From NCBI GenBank assembly GCA_001830425.1, contig MIAA01000016.1:52253-103883 (forward strand): a DNA stretch of 51,631 bases, given 5' to 3'. The notes under the pieces are model-generated. The model had not been told where the DNA came from, made no database searches, and saw nothing but the letters and a program-made list of their open reading frames with translations. Position numbers and translations under genes: made by a program. Shown here one piece after another: positions 47,887 through 51,631 of this stretch (its first letter is position 1; each line of letters opens with the position of its first letter). This DNA is from Rhodospirillales bacterium RIFCSPLOWO2_02_FULL_58_16. Lineage in GTDB: Bacteria; Pseudomonadota; Alphaproteobacteria; Rhodospirillales; 2-02-FULL-58-16.

Positions 47887-48830
47887 AGTTCATTATACCG
47901 CCCGGTTGTTAATCCGGCGCTGTAAGTGTTGCGATCCGGGCGGCGCAAATCAAGGCCATCGCGCATTTTGTTAAAGCGATTGATGAGTTCCTCGCGGCAT
48001 GCGGCCTCCGCCGCGCCGTCGCCTCGGCAAACCGCTTGGGCCAGATTCAACGCTTGGGGAGCCAGTTCGGCAAGCTGATGGCGATGCACCAGCCAATCAT
48101 TGACGTAAAGGGTGCGATCCGCTTCCGTCGGCGGCAGCATTTCGGGCAACGCCCCCGCAGGGTCGCGCACCAGAATATTAATGCCGTTAAGCCATCCCTT
48201 CTCCCACTGTTTCAAGGCGTTCGGCGCCATATTGGCGGGATGATCCGGGCTGTAGGCCTCGAAAATCATCTTGTATTTCGGATGGGAGATCAGAAAGTCC
48301 CGGGTCGATTGCCGCACAAAAGCATAGTTGGCGTCATCGACCAGAATCACCGCATTTTCATGCAAAAGGGGCGCGGCCAGCAAAAGGGCGATCAGTTGAC
48401 TCCGGTAGTCATGGGCGCCGTCAATGAAATAGACCCCGACCTTGCGCCCCGCCAAATGCTCACCCAGAGTCTCAAGAGCAACCTCGAAGTCCTTGTTAAT
48501 TAATGTCGCGTTTGTCGCATTGAGTCTGGCCTTGCGGTTCGTTACTATATCGTAATTTTTCCCTTGAGGGTCGAGAATCGAGAAATTGTCGATGCCGAAA
48601 CAGGGGAAGTCCGGGAAATGAACGGCTACTGAAAACAAGGTCAGCCCCTGGAATACCCCGATTTCCACATAACAAGCCGTCGGATCATCGGCAAACAACC
48701 CCGTCAGCCTTTGCAGAACGCCGACCGTTTTGCTGCCGGAAAGACCATCAAGGACATCGCCGCCCTTGCAGGACAAGGGGCCGTTCAGGTCAGATTCACG
48801 GATGCAGTTGAGGACTTTTTCAAAAAACAT
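47883..48830 (-). CDS. Class I SAM methyltransferase (Methyltransf_24-like), inverted in the operon
   Basis: A SAM-dependent methyltransferase of about 315 residues. The SAM loop is CYVEIGVFQGLTLFSVA, then CFGIDNFSILDPQG and VGVYFIDGAHDYRSQLIALL with VILVDDANY; this is the pattern of macrocin-O-methyltransferase-like sugar methyltransferases. The ATG at 48830 is chosen because GGAG lies seven bases upstream; the TTG at 48851 would add seven residues. It is the only minus-strand gene in the glycan locus. It converges on the SGNH gene and diverges from the next glycosyltransferase with 44 bp between, so a divergent promoter may lie there. Confidence 0.82.
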   Translation of the reverse strand: MFFEKVLNCIRESDLNGPLSCKGGDVLDGLSGSKTVGVLQRLTGLFADDPTACYVEIGVFQGLTLFSVAVHFPDFPCFGIDNFSILDPQGKNYDIVTNRKARLNATNATLINKDFEVALETLGEHLAGRKVGVYFIDGAHDYRSQLIALLLAAPLLHENAVILVDDANYAFVRQSTRDFLISHPKYKMIFEAYSPDHPANMAPNALKQWEKGWLNGINILVRDPAGALPEMLPPTEADRTLYVNDWLVHRHQLAELAPQALNLAQAVCRGDGAAEAACREELINRFNKMRDGLDLRRPDRNTYSAGLTTGRYNEL

Positions 48831-48874
48831 GAGGGACTCCGGTACAACCAATATTGCCGCAAGACTTTAACACC

Positions 48875-50497
48875 ATGACGCTGCTTTTGCACACACCCTA
48901 TGATTTGCCGGAACCCGGCTCCTATAGCCGATGGTTTGCGACGACGGATGCGGCGGCGGCGCTTGACGCCGCGAACAGATTGCCGCAACTGGAACGGCGC
49001 CTGGAAGATGCGTTCAAGGACTGCCGGGATATTTGGTGGCGATTAGGACGGGAAATGAGCGCCGCCCCCACCGCTTCAACAGCGCAAACCCCGACGGCGG
49101 CGGCCTTCGGCTCGGACTTCGGGTTAATGCTGGCATGGAGCAAAATCGCCGAACAGACTGCCGCCGATGAAGAAACTTGCCTCGCCGTCTGCTCCGATCC
49201 CTGGCTGTTTCGTCATCTGGCCCGCTTGCCCGGCGTCAAGGCGGGAAAGCCGCCGCCGCTTTGGCCCCGCCTTGTCTTCCTGCGCCTGAGAGGCCTGATG
49301 GCCGGGATCAAGGTCAGCCTCAGCGTAGCCGTCGCCTCGCTTTTACTGAAACGATTCAACGGCGCCCACGCCAAGGGTGCTTATTTCCTGCTGGTTTACG
49401 GGCATCCCCGCAGCAACGCCGAGGGCTTCGATGATTATTTCGGAAGCCTGATGAAAGACATTCCGGGGCTGAAAAGATTGTTGCATACCGATTGTCCGCC
49501 CCGCCGGGCGCAGGAACTGGCCGTCGACGGCAAGACGGCGAGCCTTCACGGCTGGGGTAGTCCGCTTTTCGCCTTATGGCCGGCGGCGACGCGGTGGCGA
49601 CCGGAACGAATTCATACCCATGGCCCCTACGGGTGGCTGGTGCGCCGCTCTGCGGCAAAAGAAAACGGCGGCGGCGGCCCGGCGATGAACCGCTGGCAGC
49701 ACCACTGCCAGCAACGATGGCTGCAAGCCGTAAAGCCGTCGCGGGTGGCGTGGCCCTGGGAGAACCACGGCTGGGAGCGGGCCTTTTGCCGGGCGGCGCG
49801 GCGGCTCGGCGTCCCCACCTTGGGCTATCAGCACACGGTGATCGGGCCTTATCAGATCAACTACTCCACCGCCACCAACCACGACGGCCTGGCCGGCATT
49901 CCCGATCTGGTAGTCAGCAACGGCCCGGCCTACCGGAGCGAACTGGAGGCCTGGGGCATCCCCGCCGACCGTCTGGTCATCGGCGGCGCCTTGCGCTTCA
50001 AGCCCTTCGCCAAAAGCATTTATGACGCGCAAGGGCCGGTGTTCGTCCCCTTGTCGGCGATTCCCATGGCCGCCCGCCGGCAGGTGGAAGCCGCCCGCGC
50101 CATCGCCAAAACCGGCCGCCGGGTGGTGGTCAAGGAACACCCGATGTATCCGCTGGACTTCAAGGACGCCCCCAACCTGTCGCGCACCGATGTGCCGCTT
50201 CAGGAGCAGACCGGCCTGTCGGCGGTGTTGTACAGCACCGGGACATCGGCGCTGGAGGCGTTGCTCGCCGGCCTGCCCGCCTATCGGCTGATGCTGGAAG
50301 ACCGCATCGCCATTGATGTCCTGCCCGCCGAAATGGAGGCGCAGAGCGTAACCATCCACACCGTGTCCCAAATCATGGATGCTCCGGCCAAGCCTGAGCG
50401 CCTTGCCTGGGAGCGGGTTCTTTCTCATCCGGACATGGACCTCTGGCGTCGTCTGCTTACTAATGATATGCACGCGGGCCGGGGGGAGAAAGCATAA
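48875..50497 (+). CDS. Putative GT-B type surface glycan glycosyltransferase
   Basis: A 540-residue protein without a firm family name. There is one hydrophobic stretch (GIKVSLSVAVASLLLKRF) near residue 145. The C-terminal half is GT-B-like: GVPTLGYQHTVIGPYQ, PDLVVSNGPAYRSELEAWG, TGRRVVVKEHPMYPLDF and the donor loop VLYSTGTSALEALLAGLPAY. Such segments occur in TIGR04326-type and capsule glycosyltransferases. It may add a residue of the same glycan, but a new transcription unit could start in the 44-bp upstream gap. The ATG at 48875 is preferred over an in-frame start at 48854. Its stop overlaps the next start by one base. Confidence 0.68.
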   Translation: MTLLLHTPYDLPEPGSYSRWFATTDAAAALDAANRLPQLERRLEDAFKDCRDIWWRLGREMSAAPTASTAQTPTAAAFGSDFGLMLAWSKIAEQTAADEETCLAVCSDPWLFRHLARLPGVKAGKPPPLWPRLVFLRLRGLMAGIKVSLSVAVASLLLKRFNGAHAKGAYFLLVYGHPRSNAEGFDDYFGSLMKDIPGLKRLLHTDCPPRRAQELAVDGKTASLHGWGSPLFALWPAATRWRPERIHTHGPYGWLVRRSAAKENGGGGPAMNRWQHHCQQRWLQAVKPSRVAWPWENHGWERAFCRAARRLGVPTLGYQHTVIGPYQINYSTATNHDGLAGIPDLVVSNGPAYRSELEAWGIPADRLVIGGALRFKPFAKSIYDAQGPVFVPLSAIPMAARRQVEAARAIAKTGRRVVVKEHPMYPLDFKDAPNLSRTDVPLQEQTGLSAVLYSTGTSALEALLAGLPAYRLMLEDRIAIDVLPAEMEAQSVTIHTVSQIMDAPAKPERLAWERVLSHPDMDLWRRLLTNDMHAGRGEKA

Positions 50498-51597
50498 TGA
50501 CCATCAGAGTCGCCTTGATCGGCTGCGGCCGCATTGCCGGACACCACTGCCGCGCCATTTCTTCCGTGGAAGGAATTGAACTGGCGGCGGTATGCGATCT
50601 GATCGACGAAAGAGCGCAAGCCTACGCCGGAGAATTCGGCGTCCCCGGCTTCACCGATTACCACGCTATGTTCAACAAAGTCCGCGACATCGACATCGCC
50701 GCCGTCATCACGCCGTCCGGCATGCATTTTGAGCACGCCATGGACGTGATGGAGCGCCACGGCAAGCACGTCATCATGGAAAAACCCACCTTTATGCGCC
50801 CTGAGCAGCTCCATGACGCTCTCGCCGCCGCTGACCGCCTCGGCCTGAAGATGTTCCCGGTATTCCAGAATCGCTACAACAAGGCGGTTCGCCGCGCCAA
50901 GCAGGCGCTGGATAACGACGAACTGGGCGATATCCGCATTGTCGCGGCAAGAGTCCGCTGGTGCCGGCCCCAGCGCTACTACGACATGGCGCCGTGGCGC
51001 GGAACCTTCTCCCATGACGGCGGCGCCCTGACCAATCAAGGTATTCACCATGTCGATTTGTTGCGCTATCTGGGCGGCGAGGTCGAGCGGGTCAACGCCG
51101 TTATGACGACGTTGGGCGCCGACATCGAGGTCGAGGACACGGCGGTCGCCATTATCAACTATCGCTCCGGCGCGGTGGGAACCGTCGAGGTGACGACGGC
51201 GGCGCGGCCTGATGACTTCGAGGCGTCCTTAAGCATCGTCGGCGCCAAGGGTCTGGCCCAGATCGGCGGCATCGCCGTCAACGAGCTGCAAATCTTCACC
51301 CCTGATCCCGACGCCTGCGCCGCCAACAGCGAGGATTTCAAGGGCGTTAAGGGCCACGGCGCCGTCTACGGCTTCGGCCACAGCGAAATGTACAGGGATA
51401 TCGCCGCTTTCTTCGCCGGCGGCGTTCCCTACCCGGTTGACCATGCCGACTGCCTCGGCACCCTGAAGCTGTTGCACGCCTTTTACCGCTCGGACGAAAC
51501 GGGAGACTGGGCAGACGTAAACAGCGACCGGCAATCCGTTCGCCTTGGCCGTAAAGACGATGAAATTTCAAAGCGTTACCGGACTCCATTGTCATGA
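50497..51597 (+). CDS. Gfo/Idh/MocA family sugar dehydrogenase
   Basis: NAD(P)-dependent sugar or sugar-nucleotide oxidoreductase of 366 residues. IRVALIGCGRIAGHHCRAI forms the Rossmann motif, IMEKPTFMRPEQL is the EKP signature, and GGALTNQGIHHVDLLRYLG carries the His/Asp pair usual in the catalytic domain. It is of the type found in O-antigen loci (WlbA/WbpB-like), where the enzyme oxidises UDP-GlcNAcA at C3 before transamination. A matching aminotransferase (39474) and LbH acetyltransferase (41331) are in this window. The next gene, overlapping by ATGA, begins like another member of the same family. Confidence 0.9.
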   Translation: MTIRVALIGCGRIAGHHCRAISSVEGIELAAVCDLIDERAQAYAGEFGVPGFTDYHAMFNKVRDIDIAAVITPSGMHFEHAMDVMERHGKHVIMEKPTFMRPEQLHDALAAADRLGLKMFPVFQNRYNKAVRRAKQALDNDELGDIRIVAARVRWCRPQRYYDMAPWRGTFSHDGGALTNQGIHHVDLLRYLGGEVERVNAVMTTLGADIEVEDTAVAIINYRSGAVGTVEVTTAARPDDFEASLSIVGAKGLAQIGGIAVNELQIFTPDPDACAANSEDFKGVKGHGAVYGFGHSEMYRDIAAFFAGGVPYPVDHADCLGTLKLLHAFYRSDETGDWADVNSDRQSVRLGRKDDEISKRYRTPLS

Positions 51598-51631
51598 CGG
51601 ATAAACTAAAGGTCGGAATCGCCGGTTACGG
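51594..51631 (+). CDS. Start of a second Gfo/Idh/MocA-like oxidoreductase (3'-truncated)
   Basis: Only 12 codons are visible. The ATG overlaps the preceding TGA (ATGA), and the peptide MTDKLKVGIAGYG shows the GxxGxG beginning of a Rossmann fold, as in Gfo/Idh dehydrogenases. The rest lies beyond the window, so the family call is tentative. Confidence 0.5.
   Translation, partial: MTDKLKVGIAGY

Noticed and set aside
49574-50473. 299-codon minus-strand frame opposite the last glycosyltransferase
   Set aside because: No ribosome-binding site, composition of an antisense shadow, and the sense protein has clear GT-B motifs.
1-51631. CRISPR arrays, rRNA or tRNA genes, phage genes
   Set aside because: Looked for by eye; no regularly spaced repeats, no conserved RNA segments and no phage structural or integrase genes were recognised.

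Overview
The window reads as one chromosomal segment of a GC-rich Gram-negative bacterium, most likely an alphaproteobacterium of Rhodospirillales type. That placement rests on codon usage, the TPR-glycosyltransferase style, and the pairing of a regulator and a NusG paralogue in front of a glycan locus; it is an inference, not a marker-gene result. No rRNA, tRNA or CRISPR array was seen.

Left part (1-12.0 kb), housekeeping and accessory genes. The order is: a 5'-truncated oligoendopeptidase F (M3), a TPR protein with a glycosyltransferase-like tail, a 2.1-kb insertion, an M23 peptidoglycan peptidase (minus strand), a PhnD/PhnC/PhnE-type oxyanion ABC transporter, a TauE/SafE-like membrane protein, a rubrerythrin and an SH3-domain periplasmic protein (minus strand). 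The insertion carries a REP-associated tyrosine transposase between perfect 23-bp inverted repeats, a 78-bp REPIN-like mini-element and a 181-residue hypothetical gene. It is bracketed by a ~235-bp duplication of the convergent TPR/M23 gene ends, so neither host gene was damaged.

Regulatory head (12.0-13.5 kb). A promoter-like region with three GTTC-N7-GAA(C/T) sites precedes a winged-helix regulator with a Rossmann-like C-terminal domain and a NusG/RfaH-like antiterminator. The 90 nt after the NusG paralogue can form three consecutive hairpins, followed by a GCGGTAGC element resembling the RfaH ops site. This looks like a dedicated anti-termination switch for the long downstream operon.

Glycan locus (13.5 kb to the end). 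A tightly coupled plus-strand series starts with a legionaminic-acid cassette (legB, legC, legG, legI, ptmG/pseA-like amidotransferase, neuD-like acetyltransferase, ptmF-like oxidoreductase, legF, ptmA-like SDR) whose content resembles the Campylobacter ptm set. It continues with an unusual large putative glycosyltransferase, a second CMP-nonulosonate synthetase, galE, kdsB, a hydroxyacid dehydrogenase, a GT2-alcohol dehydrogenase fusion, two cobalamin-binding radical SAM enzymes, methyltransferases, a sulfotransferase, an MsbA/PglK-type ABC flippase, a sugar-modifying block (TIM-barrel isomerase, SDR, DegT aminotransferase, GT2, LbH acyltransferase), a multi-pass membrane protein and an MBOAT/SGNH O-acylation pair. 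One methyltransferase is inverted (47.9-48.8 kb), after which a further putative glycosyltransferase and two Gfo/Idh/MocA oxidoreductases follow; the last is cut by the window end. Together the genes suggest synthesis, decoration (acylation, methylation, sulfation) and export of a complex surface glycan or glycoprotein glycan containing nonulosonic acid. Several AT-rich genes inside the locus point to mosaic assembly by transfer.
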